Shown piece by piece: positions 36,801 to 47,222 of a stretch of DNA of 64,000 nt. The notes beneath the pieces were generated by a model. That model had not been told where the DNA came from. It was given only the letters and a program-made list of their open reading frames with translations, and ran no database searches. The stretch is from Sarcomyxa edulis (taxonomy: Eukaryota > Basidiomycota > Agaricomycetes > Agaricales > Mycenaceae), in assembly GCA_009761415.1 (NCBI GenBank), contig QUOL01000001.1:3224001-3288000 (forward strand), given 5' to 3'. A program made the translations under genes and the position numbers. Within the stretch, counting starts at the first letter, position 1. Each line of letters starts with the position of its first letter.

Positions 36801-37560
36801 ATGTACTCACTCATACGCATCCGCAACGCAGCACACCATTCATCTCTCCCTTTTGCATTCCCAAACTCCCCATTCGTATCCGTACCATGCAGACGAGCCA
36901 TGATGTCTGCTTTGCGATCACCAGACGGTCATAAAGACTTACCTCCATTATCAAACCCACCCAGAGTATCTATACCATCTCCTACATCTCTTTCTCCTGA
37001 TGCTGCTGCACCGCAAACCGTCGCTCGACCACCACCCGTCCCACGAGCTGAGAAACCAAGACCAAAGCTACGACCCACCAAGGCCGCGCTGACAATCGTA
37101 AGATTCATCTCTCTCTTTCTTGTAGCACGCCTCTCGCATTCATTCGTTCATATCATCTTACGCTTAACCTTCCTTTCCCTTTCCGCAGACACCAACAGCT
37201 GTGAAGCGGTTACGCAGCCTACTGACTGGGCCTACACCCCAACTCATCCGGATCGGTGTGCGCAATAAAGGTTGTGCCGGGCTTTCATACCATTTAGACT
37301 ATGTAGACCAGCCCGGCAAGTTTGATGAGGTCGTAGAGCAGGATGGCGTGCGAGTGCTTATAGATAGTAAGGCACTCTTCTCGATAATAGGCAGCGAGAT
37401 GGATTGGAAGGAGGATCAGCTTAGGTGCGTTGCTCCCTTTCCTTGTCCGATGCATTTGGTATTGACTTCCACTCCCTCTCTCAGCTCCAAGTTTGCGTTC
37501 AAGAACCCAAACATCAAAGACGCATGCGGTTGTGGCGAGTCATTCAACGTTGGAACATAG
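36801..37560 (+). CDS. ISA1: Isa1-type iron-sulphur cluster assembly protein
   Basis: Three exons, 36801-37097, 37189-37424 and 37485-37560, give 202 residues. The first 95 residues are a basic, Ser/Pro-rich leader (MYSLIRIRNAAHHSSLPFAF) consistent with a mitochondrial presequence. The A-type (HesB/IscA) domain follows: TPTAVKRLRSLL, IRIGVRNKGCAGLSYHLDYV, GVRVLIDSKALFSIIGSEMDW, and SKFAFKNPNIKDACGCGESF at the C terminus. The three cluster-coordinating cysteines (one in KGCAG, two in CGCG) are all present. Isa1 works with Isa2 and Iba57 in mitochondrial [4Fe-4S] cluster formation. Isa1 rather than Isa2 is chosen from the KGCAGLSYHLDYV block. Confidence 0.94.
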
Positions 37561-38721
37561 GACGACTACATCAACATCATACTCCCTCCATTCCATACTG
37601 GACCCGTATTTTTTTTGTTTCACTCTATAATCGACCCCATCCACACTATCTGCATGTATCCATACCTACCCCATAACAGTTTCGTTTCTATTTCTCTCTT
37701 ATTTATGCAATCACCTACATAGATGACGCAGTTCTGGAATCTATCAACTTTGCCAATGCCAATTGAGAGCAATTGCGAACGAAAATGAAATGACTCGTTC
37801 AATTGTCGCGCCATTTTCCCCCCAATGGTAGGTATCGTCTGGGGCGCCTCGACCTCAACCCCATAGCATCCTACACATTCCATACGTATTCCCATTTTTT
37901 TTACACCCTGTCCAGTCGACCTAGAATTGATCCTAACGATGCCCTCCTCGTCCGAGTCCACCATCTGCCAGAGATAAGATTCCACCTTCAAGGATATTCC
38001 CGGCGGCACTATGCCTGCACAAACACACGCAACCTCCGCCCACCTATAAAACCCAATCCTCTTTTCAATTTTTGAATTTTTTCTTCATGTCATGTTTCCC
38101 CGCCATAGAGTCACTTGTTATCCCGTGTTATACTGAAGGGACGTGCAGGCGCTCGTGGGGATGCAGAGCAAGGAGAGTAATATCTTTCTTCTCACCTCGT
38201 CACAACTTGGCCTGTGTTTACTTTAGACACTGTACTACGTGATCTGGCGAGATACATTTCTTTTTTTACAATGGAATTTTTGGTGTTTTTGTTCTTTGAC
38301 GTTGACCGTACAGTACAAAGAGAGTGGTACTGAAAAGATCTGTTCTGAATTTCGAGTAAGGACACTGCGGTCGTGAGACTTGGGTACGGTATGCTGGGAA
38401 GCTACAGTGCACACCAGGATACTCTCTAGAACTGCCGCCACGTCTAGCATCCAGAAGTTGGTCCATTGCTCGTCCACGACCGACGACTAGAGGCCAGTCG
38501 TAAGTAGCTCCAAGCTGAGTCGTCAGAACGCGCACAATTGGAGCAGGCCGTCTCGAGCCATTGCAAAACGCAGAGCTCAAGGATCGTAACGTTAAGCTTG
38601 ATCGCGAATACATCGTTGTTTTCGTTCCATCTGGTCTGGTTTGGGCCCGTAAGTATACGTATACAAGAATTGAGCAGTTACACTCTCATATCATAAATTA
38701 AGTATCAAATATCCCCCCTCC
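37561..38721. other. convergent intergenic region, ISA1 to HEM3
   Basis: The 3' regions of ISA1 (+) and HEM3 (-) converge here. The one item of note is the minus-strand open frame 38266-38613, listed separately. The remainder is T-rich with no recognisable coding sequence. Confidence 0.5.
38266..38613 (-). CDS. possible small ORF with mitochondrial-leader-like N terminus
   Basis: An open frame of 115 residues begins MYSRSSLTLRSLSSAFCNGS, rich in Arg, Ser and Leu and free of acidic residues, as in mitochondrial presequences. The rest shows no recognisable domain, and conservation could not be judged. It begins 109 nt beyond the HEM3 stop on the same strand. It may be the first exon of a small spliced gene, part of the HEM3 3' untranslated region, or chance. 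Confidence 0.2.
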   Translation of the reverse strand: MYSRSSLTLRSLSSAFCNGSRRPAPIVRVLTTQLGATYDWPLVVGRGRAMDQLLDARRGGSSREYPGVHCSFPAYRTQVSRPQCPYSKFRTDLFSTTLFVLYGQRQRTKTPKIPL

Positions 38722-39947
38722 TCATGTACTCGCCTCCATAGCAGCATGAATCTTCCCCACCTCATCCGCCGACTTGGCCTCCCCAATCCTCATCTCCCGA
38801 TCCTTATTGATATCATCCAAAATCTCCTTGGCCCCCGTGTCAATCAAAATCCTCGCCAGTTTCGCCCCGAGTGCCTCAGCCTCCTCAAGACTCTCCACGG
38901 CCTCACTCAACGTATGTTCCACATGCTTATCACCCGCAATCGCCGTCACACTCCCCGTCAACGTCAACACAATCGACTCGACTCCCCCATCCGTCCCCGT
39001 GCCCCGTGTCACGTCCAACTTACTCTCCACACCCACGGGCACACTACACCCACCCTCCAACACCCGCAAACAAGCGCGTTCAGCGAAACACGTCCATTGG
39101 GTTTCCCAATGCGTTAGGGCTTTGCAGAGTTCGACCGCTTCGGCGTCGTCTGCGCGTATTTCTACTCCTAGAGCGCCTTGGCTGACGGCGTGGTATAATG
39201 TGGGTGAGGAGATGTCGGATGTGATGCGGTGTCCTAGTCCTATGCGGACGAGACCGGCTTTTGCGAGGATGAGCGCTGCGTAGGGTGCGTCGGGGGCGTC
39301 TAGTTTCGATAGACGTGTGTTCCTGTAGAGCAAAAATAAAGAGTTGAATACACGTCTTTTGAGTAGATGAGGATGTTAGTCTCACAAGTTTCCTCGCTAG
39401 CGATAGAAAACCATTCGGTCAGATACAAAGTACACACGGAGAAAAAGAAAACACTAACCACATCCTTAAACTGTAACCTTGGGAAACGTCTTCGCAACTG
39501 TGCGACCCGACGCACACTACTAGTCCCAACGACACTACCATCCGGTAAATCCTCCAACGTCTTCCACTCCTCCTCCTTCCCGCGCCTAATTACCAAACTA
39601 TCCACCGGATCCTCTCTCTTCAATACAGCACCCAGGATACATCCCTCTGGAAGGACCGTGGGTACGTCTTTGAGACTATGCACCAGCATGTCGACTACGT
39701 TTTCTTTCAAGGCTACTTCTAGTTCTTTAGTCCAGAGGGATTTACCACCCAGGATGAAGAGGGCTTGGGATTGGTTTTTGTCACCGCCTGTAGCCATGAA
39801 TGAGGTTTTGAAGGCATAGCGCTTAGAAGACGAGGGTTGGGGTATGGCTTCTAGCGCTGCCAATGCGATATTGGTTTGTACCTGTGCAAGTTGGGAGCCG
39901 CGGGATGCGAGTGTGAACGTTCGTGTTGGAGTGTTAGATAAAGCCAT
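38722..39947 (-). CDS. HEM3: porphobilinogen deaminase (hydroxymethylbilane synthase)
   Basis: Exons 39459-39947, 39386-39396 (11 nt) and 38722-39322 give 366 residues. The enzyme joins four porphobilinogen molecules into hydroxymethylbilane in haem synthesis. Family blocks in order: FTLASRGSQLAQVQTN, MATGGDKNQ, SLWTKELEVALKENVVDMLV, HSLKDVPTVLPEG, GTSSVRRVAQLRRRFP, DVRGNLNTRLSKLD (built across all three exons), SQGALGVEIR and VLEGGCSVPVGV, whose Cys carries the dipyrromethane cofactor. The start is MALSNTPTRTF at 39947; an upstream in-frame ATG at 40067 would add 40 hydrophobic and basic residues, but the chosen start fits the family's usual length. Confidence 0.95.
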
Positions 39948-40181
39948 GAGTCTGAGTGAACGAATGGGATCTGAGAATGAGAAGAAGTATATACGACGTT
40001 TTAGGCGCTCCCGGGAGATGAAGATGGGGATGAGTATCAGAGAGAGTAGGGCAACGCTGATGTACATCGTGCGTGCGGTGATTGGATTGATTGGCAGGTT
40101 TTGGGACAGGTCCCTTTTCTTTCAAAATTCTACACGTGCAATCCGGCTTTATATTTTATATTTTTGTAGTATTGCTGGAAA

Positions 40182-40204
40182 TGCGAGCGATCTCATTCGC
40201 TCGT
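40182..40204. repeat. small inverted repeat upstream of HEM3
   Basis: CGAGCGA and TCGCTCG form a perfect 7-bp inverted pair around a 6-nt spacer, about 240 nt upstream of the HEM3 start. A transcription-factor palindrome or chance are both possible. Confidence 0.5.
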
Positions 40205-40260
40205 AATGCCTCTTTTCCCCGGGAGTTCGGGGGGAGGAGGAGCGGTTTTTTCGTTACATG

Positions 40261-40297
40261 ATTTCTCACTCTCACATAGTCGTGGATAGTGAGAAAT
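40261..40297. repeat. 10-bp inverted repeat upstream of HEM3
   Basis: ATTTCTCACT (40261-40270) and AGTGAGAAAT (40288-40297) are perfect reverse complements separated by 17 nt. It lies about 315 nt upstream of the HEM3 start codon. Function unknown. Confidence 0.6.
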
Positions 40298-40925
40298 GGG
40301 GGGACAGGTTCGATGGTGGGTGTCTGAATCTATACGCGATTAGGTGTGCATGGGAGTCGGGTACAAGTCTGAGCGTGGCATCCGGGTCGAGCGCTGGGGA
40401 ATTTGTACGTGGTTATACGTGGCTTTTGGGTTTTTGGACACTTTGTACTGCTGGACTTGTTCAGAGAATTCGCAAGGCCACGTACGCGACGTTGACTCCA
40501 TGGAAATACTACCAGTGGCGCTGATGCCACTGATTAGATAGCTACGCGGATGGAAATTCATCTAGCCGATCTAACCAATCTAATCTCTCGCGAGGACGTC
40601 GGACGATAAACGTCGAAATTCTACTTCCCAAACAAAGGTTGCTAGATTCACAAGATATCAAGATACATCGTTTTCAAACATGTACTAGAGTCGCATCGAG
40701 CCAGTACTCATCGGCACTCAACTCGACTGGTTTCATCTGCTGGAGATGGTCACCGGTATATCGCTGAGGGTTTATGAGACCAAGCCAACAAAGCCTGGCT
40801 TATTGGGTTTTATCAACACCGACAGGAAGAACAAAACGAGATTGAGGAACACGTACATGTAGTTACAGAACATGCAAGCCCATTACTCTGTCGAAGAAAC
40901 CCGATGGCGAACCATCTACTCAACC

Positions 40926-42602
40926 TCATAACGGCATATCCACCCAATTCATAGGGCGAAGAATACTAGCGACCTGGACATCCACTACAATCTCTCGAAG
41001 GAGGTTGAGTTGCTCAGCCGTGAGATCGCAGTGATAAAGCTTGATCTGCGTTATTTCTGCCCCGATCTCGTATCGTCGTATCAACAACTCTCGCAAATCG
41101 TCCAATGCAACAAAACCGTCGGTCGCACGGGGGGATCGTTCGGCGTTGGAGTCGAGGTCATGGAATAGTACACATTTGAAGACAAGAGTTTGGAGATCAG
41201 GTAGAAGAATGTCCGCTTTTCCCTCGGGGGCGCTAGATCTCATGTCTTCCAAAAGGGTGGTTACGACGCCCGAAGTGCCTAGACCGGAGAGACAGATGTT
41301 ATGTATGCTGTTCAGACTTTGGAGGATTGATAACCAATCTACGGGGGTTTTCTCAAGGGCGAAAGCGATGTGGGCAGTTTGTAGGTGATGGAGAGGGAGT
41401 AATTTGGAGAACTCGGTCATGAGTGGCTCCATGCGCATCGTGCTGGGGCAGCGTGTTAGACATATGTCTATTTTTGCTGTATCTATAGGTGGAGGAAATG
41501 ATGCGCTGGTATCGTCAGTCCATGAAATCAACTTGACGATGTTCGGAGACATATATACGAGTTTGAGACAGCGAAGTGGGATCTCCAACTCCAGTGGACT
41601 GTTGGTGTATAGGTACGGCACGAGATAGATGGCGTCGTCTTCGTGCTTCCACATATGGTCGCTAGCGATAGTCAACGCGGTGCTTCGCGGATAAGATATA
41701 TGTTCCAGGACATCGATCAAGTTCCAAATCTGAGCCTTGAGAGAAAGGCGCGAAAGGTGGGGCAGATTGACGATGCGGTTGGCAGGCCATGGTCCATAAG
41801 TGGCAGAAGGAAACCCGTCCTCGAGTTCGAGGGTCTCCAAGTTGGACATCAACTTGAGTACGTCCATGAATTGTGTTACGGTCGGGGCGGGAGAAAAGAG
41901 GGAAACGGGCTTGCGTAAACTGAGGTGTGTCAAGCGACCGAGCAGAGGTGAAGTCCAACGGATGGCGCAATTTTGGAATTCCATGCGATGGAGTTTCTTC
42001 GCACTCTCGAATGAGGAATCGGGGAGTATGTATACCGACAGTCCGGAGACCCTGGAATAGTCTGACCAAATTTCATAGGACTTCGCTAAACGAAGATACT
42101 CGAGATTTGGCGCGTCCTTGTATATAATCGTTTCGAGAAGCTCCTGCATGTCATAGACCGTGGCTTGGAGTCTCAGCTCTCGTATACGAGATATGTGCGA
42201 TAATGCCAACTGTACTCGGTCGAGGACTGACTTGCATGTGACGGTGGCCCGAATTACGAGTGGCATTGTCTTGGACCTTTCCAACATCTCCTCTGCCCAA
42301 TTGGTGTGCGAAAATATGATCCTAGACCATAGCTCAGGACACCCTAGAGCTGCGTTTCGCCACTGTTGGCAAACGTGTGATGTAGATTTGATCCAGCCGA
42401 TTGCACAAGCTTCGATTCCATTGTCATTCGTTTCGACGCTTGCCATTGCTGTCAAGATAAAGATTTCGCACAGGATTTCTGGAGGAAGGGTGTTTGAGAA
42501 GATATGTTTGGAGCTCGAGGAGTCGGCTGTGTCATCCCGTTTTACTGTATATTCACGAACGGTTGATTGTGACGGTACATCGATGTTTGCTAGTATGTTC
42601 AA
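40926..42602 (-). CDS. F-box protein of the agaricomycete expanded family
   Basis: A single uninterrupted frame of 558 residues. The F-box-like domain is at about 35-100: SNTLPPEILCEIFILTAM, IGWIKSTSHVCQQWRNAALG and CPELWSRIIFSHTNWAEEML. Degenerate LRR-type sequence follows (LGRLTHLSLRKPV, MSNLETLELEDG, LPHLSRLSLKA) to a C-terminal motif IRRYEIGAEITQIKLYHCDL. F-box proteins recruit substrates to SCF ubiquitin ligases; this family is greatly expanded in mushrooms and targets are unknown. The same layout is seen in the genes at 53001 (broken) and 55578, whose C-terminal blocks (QRYERNAEIHRLRLSQCPGI; APIKHVSFFRCEGI) are recognisably related. Confidence 0.9.
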   Translation of the reverse strand: MNILANIDVPSQSTVREYTVKRDDTADSSSSKHIFSNTLPPEILCEIFILTAMASVETNDNGIEACAIGWIKSTSHVCQQWRNAALGCPELWSRIIFSHTNWAEEMLERSKTMPLVIRATVTCKSVLDRVQLALSHISRIRELRLQATVYDMQELLETIIYKDAPNLEYLRLAKSYEIWSDYSRVSGLSVYILPDSSFESAKKLHRMEFQNCAIRWTSPLLGRLTHLSLRKPVSLFSPAPTVTQFMDVLKLMSNLETLELEDGFPSATYGPWPANRIVNLPHLSRLSLKAQIWNLIDVLEHISYPRSTALTIASDHMWKHEDDAIYLVPYLYTNSPLELEIPLRCLKLVYMSPNIVKLISWTDDTSASFPPPIDTAKIDICLTRCPSTMRMEPLMTEFSKLLPLHHLQTAHIAFALEKTPVDWLSILQSLNSIHNICLSGLGTSGVVTTLLEDMRSSAPEGKADILLPDLQTLVFKCVLFHDLDSNAERSPRATDGFVALDDLRELLIRRYEIGAEITQIKLYHCDLTAEQLNLLREIVVDVQVASILRPMNWVDMPL

Positions 42603-43062
42603 GGCGATATCAGCGGCTTACCCGTTGCCCTCTTTTTTGCCCGTTTAGATCTTTTCGCCATAATTGTGCCTACTCGACAATGAATCGGGGAAACTTCACT
42701 GGAAATATGACTCGAGAATGTCGAGGGATTGAGCTTGAGGTTGGCAGAAGTCGAATGACAACTTTGATAGATTTGCTACCGCGATGCATCATTATTTCTA
42801 GTTGTTGATCGTTGTCGATCGTAGTGTACCTCTATGGGACCATCCTCGACGATGGAAAGAATACTCCACAAGGACAGACCACGATTTCGCAGCATCTACT
42901 AATCAAGATTAACGAGAGAACTTGGGTATGTACAGTTATACGAAGCAAAAGGGTGTTCCAAAAGCCCTCACGAGTGATAGCAACCTGGCCACTGACCGCA
43001 GCCTCCATCAAGAAGAAAAAGAACAGAAAGGTCGTGAATCTGAATCATGCATCGTCCAAAAA

Positions 43063-45630
43063 TTAGAGTCTAGGTGCATCACCAGTAGTCGTATTCCAAG
43101 CAGGGCCTTCGGGAAGTGTCCAATCTCCATGACAATCATACAGCCAGTCAGTCTGTCCGATGATTTCTTTCTGCGCTGCGACGAACGTCTCAACAGGACA
43201 CATCCCGTCTTTCTGTTTCGGACATCCTTTGATAGCTGTCAATGGTACGACTCCGTCGTTGATAATGATTCGGATTTGTTGACCTGGGAGTGACGAGCAC
43301 TCCAGGACTGTACACAATATTTTGATTAATGAGGCCAAGCTAAGGCCTTTGAGACGACTCACGTTGGAACTGGACATTTGTCGCGAACGGAGCGAGCTGG
43401 GAGACTCTGAACGACCTATTGGGAGGAATGTGGTCCCCAGGTAACGGTCCAGATGCAGCAAAGTTTGTGAGATTCAACGCAGTGATGACTTGTACGAGTC
43501 ATGAGTCAATACTAGACGTATAGGCAGAACATAGGACAAAAAGCTTACCATTCAAAACGACTACTTCGTGGGTAGCATCAACATATAGACTCTGGCCAAG
43601 AGGGAACGTTATCGGATTATCGTTCAATGTAGAATTCGTTGACGAATTGTGAGTCTCGATAGGCGTATGCGTGAGTCTGGCTACCAACTCTTGGACATAT
43701 CCGATTCCTTGCACTCGGGCAACAGGCGAACCGAAAGCCGAATTGTACCAGAAGTTGAGATCCAGACTAAAGTATGCTCAACATCGAAGACAGACGACCG
43801 TGGATAGATGGTACTCACGCGTAATCAAAGCCCTCCCACTCCTCCTCTGTAAACAGTTCACAGAACTTTGAATATCCAATAGCAACAGTCTAAAGCAAGA
43901 TAAAAATGACTGAATATACCGATGATATCAAGAAATGAGATACCAATTCACCTCGTAAGCACACATTTGCTGGAAAACGTAGACATCCTCAATTGATAGG
44001 TCATACCCCTTCAACTGAGGTTGCAGTCGAGCCTGAGCGTCTGCCAGATAGATAGCGGCCCATTGCTTGATATATGGTATCGCTCTGTCACTTTTAGAAC
44101 GATCACGCGCGTTTGGACATCTAAGGGAAAGTCACGCGTTAGTATGAAGACAAATATGTAGACCTGCAATGTAAGCATCCGTACGTGTCGTAGGGTGCTA
44201 GAGTATTGTTGAACTGAGGAAGATGTGCGTCAGAAGTGGATGAAAGCGAAAGAAGGAGATTTGACGCACCCCGTCAGCTTCGATGGTGATACTTTGTTGA
44301 TACTTGTCCTTGAATGGGTATCCGAAGAATCCAATAGCGAAATTCAGTGCTGATGCCAACATACGATCTCTAGACATTCGAAGGCTAAATGAGTTAAGTT
44401 TCCCAGGAGATGCGAAGAGACATACTGAGATTCAGTGCGGAATACTGGTATCGTGTTAGATTCCGTGAAATTCTGGGAACGAACGGTTAGTAGACGATTC
44501 ATAAAACTTTGATGCAGAGCCCACCTTCAATAGGAATCCATATTTCAAGCGCATCGAAATTCCCAAATCAACTGTGAAAATAGGAGGGTAAGATAGAGTA
44601 AGTCGTTAGTATATGAAACTGACATAGTTGCTGTCTTCCGAAGGGTGTCAAAACTGAGAAAACGTATCAGTTCGTGTTAGTGTAACGAGGTATACCTATC
44701 GACATTGACATACCCTCTTCTCCTAGCTTGTATGTCCTGATAGAAGACTTAAGAACTCGAGAGATGGACACGGCCTATCAAAACGCACCAGTCATTCATA
44801 AACTCGAGCTGACCGGATCCGTTCCAACCAGCAGCAGCCTCATTTAACCTTCCAGAGAAGTTAGCAGGACCTCCGTATGACGCTACCAGGAAAGAACGAC
44901 ATTAGCCACTAATAAAGACATCCTGAAAATGATAATCACCCCATGCAGTAGGATATCTGGCACCATGCCTATGTAAGAAATGAAGTCCCGTAATCCTACA
45001 AGTATCCGGCGTTCCTGGGTCCGAATCTAATCCAAACGCCGTTCTATCAACACTATACCAAGGAGAGAGGTTTCCCCACGATTTGAACATGTCGAAGTTC
45101 TTTGATCCTTTGCCTTTCGTTTTGGCTGCGACTAGTTGTGCGGCACCAGTGTGGAGGGGGTATGAAGGAGCTGTAGCGATGAGTGCGGGCTCTGCGCCGG
45201 TTGGCGTCCCTCCGGGGTAACCTACGTTTGTTGGGAATAGTGAGGGAAAGGCATTGGTTGGTGAGGTTGGGGGAAAGTTGTGGACTTCAGTTGATCCGAC
45301 GTAGGGAGGTGCGAGTAGGTTGTCAGCAGGAGAAGTTGATAAACTCGAAGTTGTGGGCGAGGCATTGAAGCAATTAGATCCGCAAATAGCGTATTGGCCT
45401 AAGAGACATGCGAGTGTCCCCCCAAAGAACGCGATAGCTATGTGTAGAACGGTGAAACGAGGCTTGCAACACGATTGCGGGTGTGTGCCGATAGGCAACA
45501 GTGGTGGTTCCTCCGAGTCGAGTTCTGGTTTGGATGTTTCTGCTGTTACGGGTAGAAGGGTTTCTCGTTCATGGTCGCCGTCCCCGTATGTTTCGTAGTC
45601 TCCTCGTTCGATGTCCGGGGGTGCAGACAT
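43063..45630 (-). CDS. membrane-anchored histidine acid phosphatase (phytase-like)
   Basis: A multi-exon gene; more than ten exons join in frame from 45630 to the stop at 43063. The cytosolic-type N terminus MSAPPDIERGDYETYG precedes one hydrophobic segment, VLHIAIAFFGGTLACLLGQY (about residues 60-80), which predicts a type II membrane anchor rather than a cleaved signal. The catalytic RHGARYPT motif follows near residue 235. Later come TYKLGEEVLTPFGRQQLFDL, RMSRDRMLASALNFAIGFFG, CPNARDRSKSDRAIPYIKQW and, in place of the common HD proton-donor pair, ATHEVVVLN. The end, CPVETFVAAQKEIIGQTDW, is typical of the family. It probably hydrolyses extracytosolic phosphate esters. Another in-frame ATG lies 18 nt upstream (45648). 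Confidence 0.9.
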
Positions 45631-45648
45631 GATGGAGAGTAGGTGCAA

Positions 45649-46162
45649 TCTAAGTTCCGAGTCAAATTGCCTCGGAGTGGTGTGCCGTCAACCCTGAGTT
45701 GGCCCAAATGGGTACTCGCCCCTAGGATGACTTTCTACCCAATCAAACCGTGACTATATACAATCTATATCTTGCTGTTTTTCGCCATCTATGAAGAACG
45801 TACCTTCATGGAACGTGACAGTGTTATGAACGGTCTTAATGGCACAAGTAGACGCTGTCGTACACGAAATCACTGGGTGGCGCAAGAGTTGGAGCGGCGA
45901 AGGTGGACGTTGAGAGGAAGGCCTGAGACTTGTGCGACCCAGAGTACTGCGCATGGGGTCGGCCATCCTCGGAGGCAATTCCGAGCAAGAGCATTATGCA
46001 TACAATACAGAAAACGTACGGGGATCGGTCTTATACAATAGGAAGGGAGGTATGTGCAAGAATTAACGGTGTATCTAAACGGACATGTATTGAGCCATTC
46101 TGGGAGAGAAAGAACGACATGAGAGATGCATTTTTAGAAGGGTATATCAGGCAACGGGGCAC
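45649..46162. other. intergenic, upstream of phosphatase gene and 3' of NFU1
   Basis: About 0.5 kb between two minus-strand genes. It serves as the phosphatase promoter and the NFU1 3' region. Short open frames on both strands have no family resemblance. Confidence 0.5.
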
Positions 46163-47157
46163 TTACGGAGACTCGCGCTGTTTCTGCTTCTGTTTTAGCG
46201 TGAGTCGCTGCTCGAGCTTACTGAACTCATCTAAAGCGACCTCCTCTTCCTGATCCAATACCTATTTGAGCAGAATCAGCGAACGAAGGCATAATATGGT
46301 TTCAAAAAGCCTGCGTACCTGCTCTACTCCTTTTACCTCGGGAATATAATGCATCAGCATTCTTTCGATCCCACTCTTCAACGTGACCGTACTCGAATCA
46401 CAGCCTCTACAACTGCCCTTCAGTTTGACCTGGACTAGCCCATCTCCACCCTCACCAAACCCTCTGTATTCGATGTCTCCCCCGTCCTCCATTATTGCAG
46501 GTCGCACCCGTGTTTCCAGGAGCTCCTTTATCATCGCAACGGTCTCCGAGTCTGAATCCAATATCCTGGTATCCTGAGGACCAGCTGCTTCCTTTTCCTG
46601 CTCTGACCTGAAAAGCGCTTGACCGGAAGAGAAGAATTCCATCAGGATGGAGTAGATTTCGGGTTTGATAACTGCCCATGGATTTTCGCTGTCTTTAGAG
46701 ACAGTAACGAAGTCTGGACCGTAGAAAATGGCTTTAACCCCCTCGACGCCCATTAGTCGGATGGCTAATGGTGATTGAAGAGCAGATCTGGTGTCGAGGA
46801 ACTCAGCAGTTCCTTCACCCATTACGGAGACACCGGGAATAAACTTTAGGGAGTCATCGTTTGGCGTAGTTTCTGTTTGGATGAACATGGATCTTGCTAA
46901 AGCGGTTATCAGTAAGGTGATGATATACACATAGGGTGGGACATACAGAGAGGTGGTGCTGCGTTACTTGAGACATTTCTTGGTGGTCGCAGGGCAGATG
47001 CTGTAGCCAAAGTTGGACCTGTTAATGGAGAAGCCAATACGGTTGCCTGTGAGCGCCTAGAAGCTGAAGAAATATATCTTGCTATCGAGAATTGTCTTGA
47101 CAGGCAAAGTCTTGATTTGAGGGATGTTCTAGCTAAATTCCGGATAGATGAAGACAT
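46163..47157 (-). CDS. NFU1: Nfu1 mitochondrial iron-sulphur carrier protein
   Basis: Exons 46947-47157, 46319-46896 and 46163-46261 give 295 residues. The N terminus MSSSIRNLARTSLKSRLCLS is Arg/Ser-rich and fits a mitochondrial presequence. The Nfu N-domain follows: RSMFIQTETTPNDDSLKFIP, then VKAIFYGPDFVTVSKD. The NifU-type C-domain has IMEDGGDIEYRGF and GSCRGCDSSTVTLKSGIERM with the CxxC cluster ligands. The last exon is charged and ends KQKQKQRESP. Nfu1 passes [4Fe-4S] clusters to late mitochondrial targets such as lipoyl synthase. A further in-frame ATG at 47184 would add nine residues. The gene is divergent from ALG1, with only 65 nt between start codons. Confidence 0.94.
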
Positions 47158-47222
47158 GGCCAGTGGAAGAGAGTGTCTGACCAACTTGCTCCGCCGGCGG
47201 CAATATTATTCTTGGCTACTTC

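Larger units (their letters stand above)
39948..40925. other. intergenic, upstream of HEM3
   Basis: HEM3 promoter region and the 3' side of the next minus-strand F-box gene. It holds two inverted repeats (listed separately) and a direct repeat TACGTGG around 40407-40425. No gene is recognised. Confidence 0.5.

Noticed and set aside
46895..46900. NFU1 exon 2 acceptor at GCAAG
   Set aside because: Wrong phase with exon 1; the CTTTAG acceptor four bases earlier in transcription order gives SRSMFIQTE in frame.
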